Part shown: positions 49,600 to 61,076 of the stretch, one piece after another | Position numbering within the stretch: position 1 is the stretch's first letter | Layout: every line of letters begins with the position of its first letter | Source of the DNA: Magicicada septendecula | Taxonomy: Eukaryota > Arthropoda > Insecta > Hemiptera > Cicadidae | Direction: 5' to 3' | NCBI GenBank assembly: GCA_034769895.1 | Contig: CM068367.1 | Coordinates: forward strand, 314,897,986 to 314,961,985 | DNA: 64,000 bases | The notes under the pieces: generated by a model | What the model saw: the letters and a program-made list of their open reading frames with translations, nothing else | What the model was told of the DNA's origin: nothing | The model's database searches: none | Made by a program: the position numbers and the translations under genes

Positions 49600-50712
49600 T
49601 TAATATCCTTTAATACATAAGTGTAGATACATAAGGTACATAAAGGTAATACATATGTGATTATCTTTAATAATCACATATGGTCCGGTATACAGCAGTA
49701 ATAACTTTTTGGTAATGCCTTCCAAGGTACTGGGTAGTTCCTGATTTTTCAATAATACTTTTTCTCCAACTTTGTAGTTTATCACCTTCTTAATTGCCCT
49801 TTGATACCTTTTATGCCACCTTTCCTGGTCCTCGGCCAATTTATTGTAAAACTTTATCTGATTAAATTTATATTCATTATTGATGGGAAATTCAATGATT
49901 TCTTGTATTTCTCAAGGAGGTTGTTTCTCATACATTGCGGAATATGGTGTGATTCCTATAGCGGGATGATGTGCTAAATTGAGGAATTCCTCCGTGGCTA
50001 ACAGGTATTCTTGCCATTTTCTTTGTTGATGGTGACAGTATGTTCGCAATATCCTCCCGACCTCTCGCACCACCCTTTCCGCAGGATTATACTGGGGTGG
50101 TAAACAGATGTTTTGTATGTACGTCTTGATACCTAAGGTGATCAAAGTATTTTTCCACCTCCTTCCCTTAAATTGAGTTCCATGGTCAGTGATTATTGAT
50201 GCAGATTTTCCTATCTCTGGAATGTAGTAAGTGGTGATCACTCCCAAAACCTTCAAAGTGGTAGCTCGGTTAACCAGGTATAATTTTATAAATTTGGTGA
50301 AATGATCCATCATTATTATGATGTATTTATAACGATGGCGGTTGAGAGTTTGTCGGGAGTCTACCATCTTGCTATTTATTAAATTGGCTACCCAGGTCGA
50401 ACCTTCTGAAAAGAGTGATACCTTCTCTCTGCACAGGTCAATAACAGCAGAGTTCCTACTTAATATATCACACCCTATTAGGATATTAAATGGTAATCCA
50501 GCTGCAATGAGAAATACCATGTCCAGACTTACACCCTGACTGGTAACACTTAGAGATACCTGCTTTCGTATCGTCTCATTTTGCCGACCAGTAGCTTCTA
50601 CAAGTACTATGTTATTAATGGGTAATACTGGTAGCGTTTTGCGACATTCCTGCTGTATCCGGTCTAATTCACTGTTACTAATTATCGAGGCATTGGCTCC
50701 TGTGTCTATCAT
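49600..50712 (-). pseudogene. Gypsy-2 protease-integrase deletion fusion
   Basis: The first ~124 codons of a 266-codon open frame are an aspartic protease: MIDTGANASI at the start, a beta-rich middle, and FNILIGCDILSRN as the ILG-type motif. At about 50340 the frame passes directly into the integrase core (RHRYKYIIIMMDHF), with Asp/Asp/Glu intact. RT, RNase H and the integrase zinc finger are deleted. Copies 1-3 have a different sequence upstream of the junction. The shared TGA at 49912-49914 separates the C-terminal integrase block (to 49600). The fusion keeps frame by chance or as the mark of one deletion; it is not expected to work. Confidence 0.85.
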
Positions 50713-53135
50713 AATTGGAGCAGAAATACCTTCTATTTCCGCAACTATGTAAATGATTTCATTGTTCTGATTGTTAAATTTGTATCGTTTTCTTCTAATA
50801 AATCCTTATGAATATCTTTTAAATAATTATTATAAATAATAGTAAATTTTTGATCTTCCTTTTTAAAACTCGACTCTTGTCCATACCCAGTAGATAGGAG
50901 CAGTAAAGGGTTGTAATCTTTTATTACTGCCTCCTCTCGTTTAAATGTTCCCTATCGTTACAGATATGGCTGATAGCAGCGTCAATCTGGAGTCCTGGAA
51001 CTGCTTTGTTTGGTTCAATTCGGTCATCTAGCTGTGCTTCATTTACTGGTTGTCTCCTTTGATTATCCAGGCTCAAACTGCGTCTGTGTTCATATCCTCT
51101 ATGATTGTTACCTCCCTGGTTTACTTGAGGTGTTTCATACTCATAGAACCTAATCCTCCGCTGATGTTGGTACCTCCGCTGGCCGCTACCTTCTGCTCTG
51201 ATATAATTTACTCGAGGTCTATATGTCCTGTGGTTATTATTACTTCCTGCTGGGTAATTTCTATTATTATTATGATAGTGATTGTTATTGGGTAGGTTTG
51301 GGTTCCTCTGACCATTAGAACCATAATTATTATTGAATGTTTTAGTGGATAGTTAGTGAGGATCGGTCAATAATACATCATACAATTTAAGGTCATAATT
51401 ATTATTATTATAATAACCGTTTCTATTTGGTTGACTGTTATGATTATTATTATTATTATTACTATTATTATTATTATTTCGATTAATATTATTATTATTA
51501 TTGCATCCTACATTATCCCGGCTCGTGGAGCTATAATTATTATTATTATTACCGTTCTGATTATTATTATTATTAGTATAGTTGTTGTTATTTCTAAATT
51601 CAGGTTTCTCATATCTCCTTCTACTTTGGTGGTAATAGTCTTCGTGCTCGTACATCTCGAGTAACTCCGTCATTGCTTGTACGGTTTTAATCTGACTGTT
51701 GCGGCGAGCTCTTATTATGTCCTCCTCATAATGGTAGGATAGTTTGCTGACCAGGCACTCTTAGGGTATTTTGGGCTCTAAGTGTTTGGCCACACACACC
51801 TTTCCTAAGAAATATTGGGTCAATGTTTTACTCCGATACGGGTTATACTTCCCATGACATATTCCGTCTCTTGCGATGTTCTGCGTAGACTCGGACCAAT
51901 ATTTAGCCTTAAACAATCTCTTGAATTGCTGAGGGTCCGTAACTTCGTCCCTTATCGCCATCCACCAATTATCGGCTATTTCCTTGAATGACTCATCTAG
52001 TACTTCCTTATTTGTGCTCCACCGGTTACCTCGGTGTTTTGCAAAGTACTCTTCAATTCTAGCTATAAATTCCATAGGCTTGTTTTTGTATAGCCTGAAA
52101 TTAATCCCTCCTCGATTTTCTGTATTGGGAAAACTGATGATGTTAGTTGGTCGACTATGAAAAGGTCTATGTCGGTTTGAGTTTGTCGAACCTGACCATT
52201 TATACTGGTCACAGCAGCTTCAATGCCGTCACATTTTTTTGTGAATCAGTTCTGCACTCTTTCCCATTCTTCGCGTGTCTCTTTTAGTTTTTCTTCTAAA
52301 TTCTTCCGATTCGTTTCTTCTATATTTGTGACCTTAGTATTTATTTCTGTTTTAAAACTCTGCACTTGTCTCTCAGTATGACTCCATTTTTCGTCAGCTT
52401 TCGAAATTTTTTGTTCAATGACAGTCATTTCTTCTGCTACTTTCTTGTTTATGGTTTCATTATTCCCTGCCATCTTCTGACTCAATTCTTCCTTTAATGC
52501 TTCCATCCTTCCATCTAACCGGTTCTTATTCTCTTGGTTAGTCTCCCTTAATTCTTCTCTTAACTGTTGATTATTATTTTCCATTTTCTTACTGGTTTCT
52601 TCCATTTTCTTATTGGTCTCTTCCAATTTCTGGCTTATCTGATTTAATTCCTCCTTCGACTGTTTATTGTCAGTTTTTATTTCCTCCATTTTCTCCTCTA
52701 TCTTCTTAATATTTTCCTCCATTAATAATTTATTGTCATTTTTTATTTCATCCATCTTCTCCTCCATCTTCTTACTGTACTGTTTTCTTCCGCCTGCTTA
52801 CTATTTTCTTCCATTTTCTTCTCCATCTTCTTACTATTTTCTTCCATTTTCTGGCTTATCTGGCCTAATTCTTCCTTTGACTGCTTATTGTCGGTTTTTA
52901 TTTCCTCCATTTTCTGGCTGAGTTGTGCCAATGTGGTCATTAATATTTCCTGGTAATATACTTCTCCGGTTTGTGTTGGCTTGTCAGGTTGTTTCCCTTG
53001 GGGTGCTGGTTCGGTTGGTTCTGCTGGAGATAATATCAACTCCACATCTTCCACGGGAGTCGCCTCCTTATCCTCCATATCTATTTTCTTCTCGGCCTCC
53101 GCCGCCCTTTTCTTAGATGTTGCTCTCCTGTGCAT
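50713..53135 (-). pseudogene. Gypsy-2 gag remnant
   Basis: Read from 53135 downwards in three frames. An N-terminal basic then acidic/Pro-rich segment (53135-52743) starts MHRRATSKKRAAEAEKK. A long coiled coil rich in KMEE/KME/LREE heptads follows (52880-52246, frameshifted near 52750). The capsid-like gag domain is at 52075-51761 (ADNWWMAIRDEV, FKRLFKAKYW). An Asn-rich stretch encoded by AAT repeats (51590-51420) and a linker lead to the protease. The order matches Gypsy-1 gag: coiled coil, capsid domain, basic tail. Frameshifts and stops make it inactive. No zinc knuckle seen. Confidence 0.75.
51400..51600 (+). repeat. (ATT)n-rich low-complexity tract
   Basis: Interrupted ATT/TTA runs, coding for poly-Asn on the - strand within the gag remnant. 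It also produces an artefactual poly-Ile ORF on the + strand. Confidence 0.85.
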
Positions 53136-53230
53136 CTTGCTTACTCTCCTGACCTGTTAACAGCTGCCAGCTAAAAATAGGAAATTGGGCAAATTGTTTT
53201 TATTTATCGGCCTATCAATCCCTATCTTTA

Positions 53231-53250
53231 GCTCCTAAAGTTGGACGCCA
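53231..53250 (-). promoter_or_regulatory. Gypsy-2 primer-binding site
   Basis: Coding-strand TGGCGTCCAACTTTAGG follows the 5' LTR end TGTTACAAAT. It starts with TGG like the Gypsy-1 site and lies about 95 bp upstream of the gag start. Confidence 0.65.
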
Positions 53251-53860
53251 ATTTGTAACATAGACTCATGTTACAAATAAAATTTATGTTTGTGTTTAAT
53301 AAAAATTAAGGTTTGAGAAAATTTATAAGTTATAAATTTATTATTATTTTTTATAAGTTATATATTTTAATTATTTAATTAGTTTTTATTATTTAATATT
53401 ATTTAATTAAAAGTATTAATAATAATTTATTTCCGTGTATTATTTTGCTAGGCTCTGTAAAGAAATATTTGTTCTATTGTGTTAATCAGGTTATGTCAAA
53501 GCTGGGTCGATTTGTAGTCACTTATAACTCAGCTCCTTTTTCTTGTTCTTCTTCTTCTCGATTTCTTTAGCTATTATTTTCTAAGTTAAATTAAAAATGA
53601 AATAAATTAATTTAATTACTCAAATAATTAAGAAAACTCGTATTTAGAAACAGTAATGACATTTATTAAAAGTGATGCGATAATCTTATGTGCATCGACT
53701 CAGCTGCGGCTGAGACTCAATTCCCAGGTCGATTGTGTCAACTAACAAAATATATAAACAGAGCCGTCTCTAGCTTATCTGGCGCCGGGGTGCGAACCCA
53801 GCTCAGGCACCCCCTAACCATTTCAGCACCCCCCCCCATCAGTGGTGTAGGTTTGGTAAT

Positions 53861-53954
53861 GGCTGCTACACACAGCGCCCGGCGGCTTGCAGGTGGTTAT
53901 CAAAGCGCGGCTGACTGCCGGCGGCTGTGCAGCCGGGCAGTGTGTAGCAGTTAT
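53861..53954. repeat. Inverted GC-rich motif near the hAT left end
   Basis: GGCTGCTACACACAGCGCCC at 53861-53880 and, inverted, AGCCGGGCAGTGTGTAGCAG at 53931-53950. A third copy, AGCCGGGCGCTGTGCGTAGC, lies at 56711-56730, in the transposase intron. The first two can pair as a hairpin with a ~50-base loop. Confidence 0.75.
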
Positions 53955-54195
53955 AAGGAGGACAGCAGAAGGAGGAAGGGAGGGTTGTTACACAGTAAAA
54001 ATATGCAATTTTAATGCTATTACCATTTATTTATTATAAAATATTCACTTCTTACTATTTTGCTAACTTACACAACAATCAACAACAAAGTAACAGGATA
54101 TAACTATGATAAAGAATTTTAAGTAACAAATTAAGAAAGTCTCTTTACAGACATTTTGTGATCCTCAAAAGGTACCTAACCTTATTATTAAATTA

Positions 54196-56895
54196 CTATA
54201 CTAGATTAATTTTTCTTGCTTTACGAGCAGCAAAATCATTCACTATCTCCCGGGTTTCAATCTTGATGTCATGTTCAATACTTATTATGGCTAAATTTGT
54301 TAAATTATTTTGCGATAGCGTTGACCTCAAATAATTTTTGATTAATTTTAGCTTGGAAAAAGATCTTTCACCTTGTGCTACTGTCACTGGTAATGTTAAG
54401 TAAATTCTTATTGCAGTGCTTAAATTTGGAAAGAGGGAAATCAGATTATTTGCTAATAAATAATCCAATATAACTAGTGGGGTTGTGCAATCGCTGACGA
54501 AAATTGGTAAAATATTGATTTCGTCGAAGAGATCGTCTTTATTGATATCGGAATTTAAACCATTGCTGAATTTATTTTGTAAATTGTTACAGAGCGTCTT
54601 TTTTTGTTGAGCATCAAAATCACTCCAATTCTGTAGATTTTGCAGAAAAGAAAAATCTGTATTACTATCGTTTAAAAGCTTGAAGCGTTCGCTAAATTGA
54701 TTAATTGCTGTGTCCAATAGGTAATAATAAAAATGTACTTTAAAATGAGTTTCTGGGTCAGTTATTGGTTCATCTACAGCCTCGTAGTCAAACATTCTTC
54801 TCCTAGCACAAGGACGGGTCGTTTCAGGAAATACTGTGACTGTAGCAGCATTGACCTCTTCGGCCACCATTTTGGCGGTAGTGACCATTTCTCTAAACGC
54901 AGACTCTGATCGTATTTCTGTCAGTTCATCTTTCACTTTATTAAGCATTGTTGCTGCAACTGAGAGAATAAGGTCTGATTTCTGCAATGCTTTGCTAACG
55001 ATATTTATTTTACTGAGAATGTCGTACCAAATTACTATTGAGCATATAAATTTGAAAGACATTAATTTTGATATTAAGGAATTTGCTGTGTTTCTTGTAT
55101 CGGAATCTCTGGTGTTATCACAGTAAATTTTGTATAACGTGTCATATACTTTTCCTAAATTAAATCAAAGGGCTCTTAGCGCATCAACTCTGCTCTCCCA
55201 TCGGGTAGTGGATAAGGGCTTTAAAGTTAAAGAAGGCATTTTGTTTATGAGTAATTGCCAACGTGCGATTGATGCAGCAAAAAATACATATATTTCTTGA
55301 ACAATGGAGAAAAAAATTCGATACTTCAAGAGAACATTTAGCGGCATCGTTTACAACTAAATTAAGACTATGTGCCGCACAAGGGATGAAGAATGCGCGT
55401 GGGTTTATATTCAGTATTCTTTTCTGGAGCCCTATGTTTTTCCCTCTCATATTGGCACCATTATCATAGCCTTGACCGCGCATATCCTGTAAATCGATAT
55501 CACACGATGACAAATATTCTAATAGAAATGTCATTAACTGCTCACCAGTAGTATATGTTATAGGAACAAAACCCAGAAAATGTTCTCTAACTTCAACCTT
55601 CCTTGTAGAGGCATTAAGAAAAACAAATCTAACAACGATTGTGATCTGTTCTACATGAGCCACATCTGTAGTGCAATCCAAAATGATAGAATAGTATTTT
55701 GATTGCTTTAGGTCTAAAATTATTGTCTTTTTTATTTTTTCTCCCACTAAAGTTACAATTTCGTTTTGAATGTTATGACCTAAATAATGAGTCATGTGAT
55801 TCTGAGATTTTTGGATCCGAGAAATATGTACATTTAAGATATCATCAAAATTAGAAACAGATTCAATTAGTTTCAAGAAATTGCCATTATTAGGATCAAA
55901 AAGTTTTGCCGATGTACCTCTTAGTGCTATACATTGCCTTGCTAGGAAATAAATAAGATGAGTTAATCTTTCAATTACAGCTACCCATCTCTTTTTTCGC
56001 GTTCAATTATCATTTGGTTTTCAGAGTCTATAGTCTTTCCTTTTGATATGTCAGTTCTTAAGTTTAAACAATTTTTAACGCTCATTAAATGCCCGCCACT
56101 TTTTTCATGCCGTTCTATGCTTCTAGTCAAGTGCTGCCAATCTTTGTAACCGATTTTATCATTAAAAGCATTGACATCCGTATTAAAAAGTTTGCAGTAG
56201 AAACAATAAGCAGAATCAGTTGATTTTGAATAAACTAGCCAGTCTCTTTTGACGATTTCATTATTAGGTTGCATTTTTATAATATATATCTGAAAATGAT
56301 ATTTTGTTACTATTTGTTGGATACACAAAATTAACATCTGTACTGGTCCATGATCTAGTAAAATTATTCTATGATTATCTCTTATTACTTGAGGCCATAA
56401 AGCAACGTCATTGATCGCATCTTTGGAAATAATCTCTTCCGAGGATACTACGTTGTCCGTGTCGTCGACACGTTCTGCAGAGTTAGTTATCGGCAATGGC
56501 GCAGAAGGCTCTGCGGAAACCGTTTCATCGACACGTTCTGCGGGGCTAGTTATCGGCGACAGCGAAGAAGGCTCTGCGGAATCGGTCTCATTTTGATTTT
56601 CTTCTAATACCACCAGATTTTCGGAAGCTGAAGATGAGCCTGTTAAACAAAAATAAGGAATAAATTATAGAAATGGTTAATTTTTTTGAATTGATACGTG
56701 CTAAGTATCTAGCCGGGCGCTGTGCGTAGCAGCCATTATAGTTTTCGATCAACAATGAGTGCAAAACCACTTACCGGGTTGAAGAAATCTTTCTATGGAA
56801 CTAGTAACCTTCTTAACATTTTCTTCTTTCTCCTGTTTTTCTCTTCGGTTCTGTGCACTGGAAAGTTTTCTCTTCTTTCTTTCGCCTTCGGACAT
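54196..56895 (-). pseudogene. hAT transposase, ZMYM1/TTF zinc-finger type, broken
   Basis: Exon 1 (56895-56775) starts MSEGERKKRKLSS and ends ERFLQPG. A 135-bp intron with GTAAGT donor (56774) and TTTAACAG acceptor (56640) keeps the frame. Exon 2 has a duplicated SAEPS/ERVD block, ALWPQVIRDN and DHGPVQ, and the TTF-type finger with Cys-X2-Cys (CFYC) and a distal His pair (ERHEKSGGH). The RNase H-like hAT core follows (TDVAHVEQ, GQGYDNGANMRGK, PCAAHSLNLVVND, TTRWESRVDAL). The C-terminal dimerisation motif GERSFSKLKLIKNYLRS comes next, with ARKARKINLV at the end. Damage: an apparent pair of compensating shifts about 56330-56270, frameshifts near 55990 and 55310, and a TGA at 55165-55167. It would cut and paste the element in the nucleus if intact. 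Confidence 0.85.
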
Positions 56896-57259
56896 CTAAA
56901 AAGAACATGATTATTTTATTTTTTATAAACTTCATACTTAGGTAGGTCAGGTATCTCAGGTATTTTATTTAGTCTTAAAATAATCATAATAGTAAAACTG
57001 AAATAAATTAGAGCTCTTAAAAATTCACTATTTTTTTTCAAATAATCTATTTGTTATAGAGCCATGAATTTTTTTTTACTGATTGGGAACATAATAAGCA
57101 TATGTTCCCATATTTTTATATTGGAATAAGTATGAGAATAAAAGATTAAAAAAATATTGAAATTTTCTTGGAGGTTAAAAACGAACAATTCAATGTATAA
57201 TAACACGGTAGTCTTCAGGCTCGACTTTACCTCCTGAGCCAATCACTCTACCGTGTTCT

Positions 57260-57480
57260 TCGATGATTATTTTATTTTGTGTAAACTTATCAACTCAGCC
57301 CGTGCGAAGCGGGGCGGGGCGGCTAGTTACTTAATAAAAACATTGATCTGAGTGAGACTCTTGCACTGACCTCCATTTATGTGGTAACTAGTGGACCCGC
57401 CCCCGCTTCGCACGGGATAATTCGATAAGTTTACACAAAAATTCACAAAATAATAATCAATTTACACCTTCCTCTTGAAT
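57260..57480. repeat. Fold-back element inside the hAT
   Basis: Inverted arms: TTTTGTGTAAACTTATC.. then CCCGTGCGAAGCGGGGCGGG on the left (about 57275-57325). On the right is the complementary CCGCCCCCGCTTCGCACGGG then GATAAGTTTACACAAAA (about 57397-57440). The ~80-base spacer contains GTAACTAGTGG. It looks like a small MITE or palindromic insertion, a GC-island in AT-rich DNA. Family not recognised. Confidence 0.7.
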
Positions 57481-58589
57481 CAACCTATTGAATGGTGAAA
57501 ACCAGAAAAAATCCGTTCAGTCACAGTAGCAGGTAGGTAGGTCGTACCCACTTGTAAGGCTACCGTAGATAGATAAAAACAATACCTTATACATAACCTA
57601 AAAAGTAAAACAAAACAAAAAACACTCAATAAATCAACAAGTAGGTTTTACTCACCTTCCGGCTAAGTTTTGCTGAGCATATAAGCTGAGTCCAAGTCGG
57701 CTTTAGATTCCAGCCACTTCGTAAGTATCACAACATTCACAACTCACAAGTCTCACAACACAAATAAATACAATAATTTTGTTGAATAATCTCAATCTCT
57801 GAATTTGCCATGTTCGTAGTTCGTAGACTTGGCGCAGCGCCGGCCGACAAAGGTCGAGCCGCAAATCAAAGAAAGTTCAGTCAATATCACTGCCACCAGT
57901 AGAATAATATGCTTTCTCGCGCGAAGTTTACATTTAATTTGGCTCGCATATAGTAAGACTGACTGCCTACCTACTGTCCACTGTCGGTGCCGGCCGGCCG
58001 TTGTTACGCGGCGGTTTGTTTTGGAAAGTAAATTGATCGTTAAAGCACTCACTTTAGATTCAATATCGCTTGCATGCGGTTCGATTAATGTTCGAAAATT
58101 ACCGTTTGTTAGATTTAAAATAATTATAATTATAGGTACTGTATATAGTGTACTGCTGTTAAAATGCAACACAGTACATAAGAGGAAAATAATAAGTTTT
58201 AAAAGAAAAAATATATAAATTTATTAGAATTGGAACAGATGTTTGAAAATGTAAACAAAAACATTGTATCGACTCACCCATCAACATAGAGGTAGATGCC
58301 TATATGAGATAAAACAGTATAAAGATATATGTTATGAAAAGAATATATGAAATTTGAAATGAATATTATAATAAGAGGAAATAGTAAGAAAATTATCATA
58401 TTATAAATACAAACTAGAATTTAGAATATTAGAAATAAAATAAATATATTTAATAAGAAGTAGAAAAGTTGTATAAGTTTTTAAGAGTTATATGATAGAA
58501 AGATGTAACGAAGGTAGGGAATTATCAATGTGGCAAAATTGTAAATTGTTAGAGATTGTTTTTGGAGAGTGATGAAGAAAAAATGTATT

Positions 58590-58775
58590 AGTCTAATTTA
58601 ATACCAAATACTATAAAGATGAAAGAGAGGAATTATGTAAAATGAGTCTAAATTTATATCTAAGGAAAGTAACATGAGTAGTCTAATTTTATATTGAATA
58701 CGATAAAGATGAAACAGAGGAATTATGTAAATAGAGTCTAATTTTTAACTCAATCAGAGTCACATTAAGAATATT
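58590..58775 (+). repeat. Diverged ~92-bp tandem duplication
   Basis: GTCTAATTTAATACC...ATAAAGATGAAAGAGAGGAATTATGTAAA at about 58593 recurs at about 58682, with ATAAAGATGAAACAGAGG. About 85% of the bases agree by eye. It lies in the AT-rich noncoding part of the hAT, 58230-59450, where no gene is seen. Confidence 0.65.
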
Positions 58776-61076
58776 AAATTATAATAACTGTTGTACATCA
58801 TAAAAGTAATGTAACTTGGAAAAGAAAATAAAGCAAAGGATTTTGAATAGTGATTCCAGAGTTTGATTATAATATCGAATAAATAAATAATAATACAAAA
58901 AATATAACAATATCCTGAATAGAACGACGACAGAAGAGGAAAATCTTGGACTGGAGAAGAGCTTCAGTGGCCCTAACGAATAATTAAGTGTTCAAAGGAG
59001 ACATCGGTGTTGCAGTAATCTTGGAGAGTGGTATCCAGTGGTAAGAGTAATAAAAGATTCGTGTGAAGAAACAGATTGCCACGCTGACTATTGCTGTTGA
59101 AGAAAGGTAAACAACAACCAGAAGTGAACCCGTGGCAGCTAGAAGAATTCAGAGACGGTTAAGTTACACTAATACGTTAGTTATTTTTTACATGGTTAAT
59201 TACCAAAGTACTAGCCATTAACTGAATCTGGGTTGGTTTAAAGAAAAGAAATTAATAGATATAATCGTAAATACGATAAAATAACTTAATAATCATTAAC
59301 CCTGAGAAAAAGAGTTTCTTTACATGTACTGGTAAATAAAAAAATATAATAACAGTAGGTACAGATCTTTATTACAATACCTGTAATAAAAAAATTAAAC
59401 CAGTGCAAAATGGCAGTCCCAACGTGGAACATATCTTGAATATTATACCTGTAATTAAACTAGTATAATAGGTAGGTACAATGATGAATGTAGGTAAATT
59501 TGAGCTGAGTAAAATAATTTCTCGCTGCACCTCCGGCGCCGAGGCGCCCCTGATGCCTCAGCGCCCGGGTGCGCTGCACCACTTGCACCCCCGGGTAGAG
59601 ACGGCCCTGTATATAAAATTAAAATATTTATTAACAAGGTTCTTTGAGCTGTAGAAATGTCAGGGAAAGGCAAGTTACAAAATACTATACTTACAATTAA
59701 TTAATACTTAATTACTATTACGTAAAAGAAAATTATATTTGAAAGTAACGTCATTTGAAAATCGAACCAGTTTAGCTGCGTATGACATCACGTAGCTGTT
59801 GACTCACCGTGGCATTGTACTGCTCGCAAGATGAACTCGAAACATGGCCGCCATCGACTTCGGATTTCACCCAACTATGCCGGCTCCTGGTTTTTTCCTC
59901 TCACCAAATGTAATTGTGATATTTTCTTCTGCGATAGTGTAGTTCCTCTGGATTCTTTGATTGTAATGTTCTTTTTCGCTCAGAGAGGTAGTTTGATGCG
60001 GTATTACTAGTGTCGTATTACGCGTTCGAAATCTGGCTAAGTTCGTTGTTCAGTGGAATAGTATTAATTTGAAAATTTCAACATGGCGGATGATTCTTGG
60101 TGTCTTTGGTGTTTAATTATCTTTTTACTAGTTCTTCACTTCGTTAATTGGTTGAGTTATTATTATTAATTTTATGTTTATAACCTCTTCTGTAACTCTT
60201 CGTAGGGTACTTTCAACTTAGTTCAAATTATTATATTTTTTAGATCTCCCTTCTGCACGTTCCCATCCATTCTGGTTCGCATTTAACAATCAACTGCTAA
60301 ATGAAATCGTTATTTAATATAGTAATTCCAAAAATATTTTGGTATCCTATTCCATTGTCTGAAATCAGCTGTTCGCCTTTGTCCAGTTCTGATCTCATAG
60401 AAATATAGGACATTTTTTTCTATTTTATGGCTATAATTTAATTATTTTTTAATTTCATGAAAATTCAAGTTAAGTACCTAGCAATATTCCTGTTCTAATT
60501 ATACATAAATCAATATCCAACATGACCTATTTTAGTTTCAATTAAGCTTAAAACTGGCATTTTTTGACATTTCTTATAGGCCTTATTATAATTCACATAA
60601 TTATAAATTAAATGGCTTACAAGTCGTTTTATGTTAACATTGTCCTTAAATAAGATTACTTATTACATCATTATTCTTTCTCTTTAACAATTTGTTGTTA
60701 CAACAAACTGATACTGATTAATTTACATTTTATTTGTACTGTGTCCTCTGTTAGGCATTATATTACACATTTCCATTAAAGTCAATTTTATCCTCTGATC
60801 ATTACATTTACTATTATATATTTCTGTGATAATTATAATTAAGTATCTTTATTCTAAACTGACTAATCTCTGTTAATTTTATACAGTTTTATCTAACTTA
60901 TCCTTTTGGATTTGATTACATAGTAAAAGTTGAATTTGGCCTAAAAATCAGTTTTGCTTTGCTACTGATATAACTAGTTTGCTTCCTTATTATTTCTCTG
61001 GTTTACAATTTAAAATATATTATGATTACTTCCTTGCCTTTCCTACCTTAACAAAACTTTAACACAAATTAACATT

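Larger units (their letters stand above)
53759..59609 (-). mobile_element. hAT transposon with full-length ends (5851 bp)
   Basis: TIRs CAGAGCCGTCTCTA (left) and TAGAGACGGCCCTG (right). The perfect 8-bp target duplication TATATAAA lies at 53751-53758 and 59610-59617, and the uninterrupted site is visible in copy 3 near 34788. The transposase gene is on the - strand (56895-54196). About 2.7 kb upstream of it is noncoding, with GC-rich promoter-like sequence (57820-58020), a fold-back and diverged tandem repeats. The size suggests a once-autonomous copy; the coding frame is now broken. Confidence 0.95.

Noticed and set aside
52667-53116. Ser/Leu/Phe-rich ORFs on the + strand
   Set aside because: Antisense of the Glu/Lys-rich coiled coil in the Gypsy-2 gag remnant.
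57792-58218. Overlapping ORFs of 126 and 129 codons on both strands
   Set aside because: GC-rich promoter/leader-like part of the hAT upstream of exon 1; no recognisable domain on either strand.
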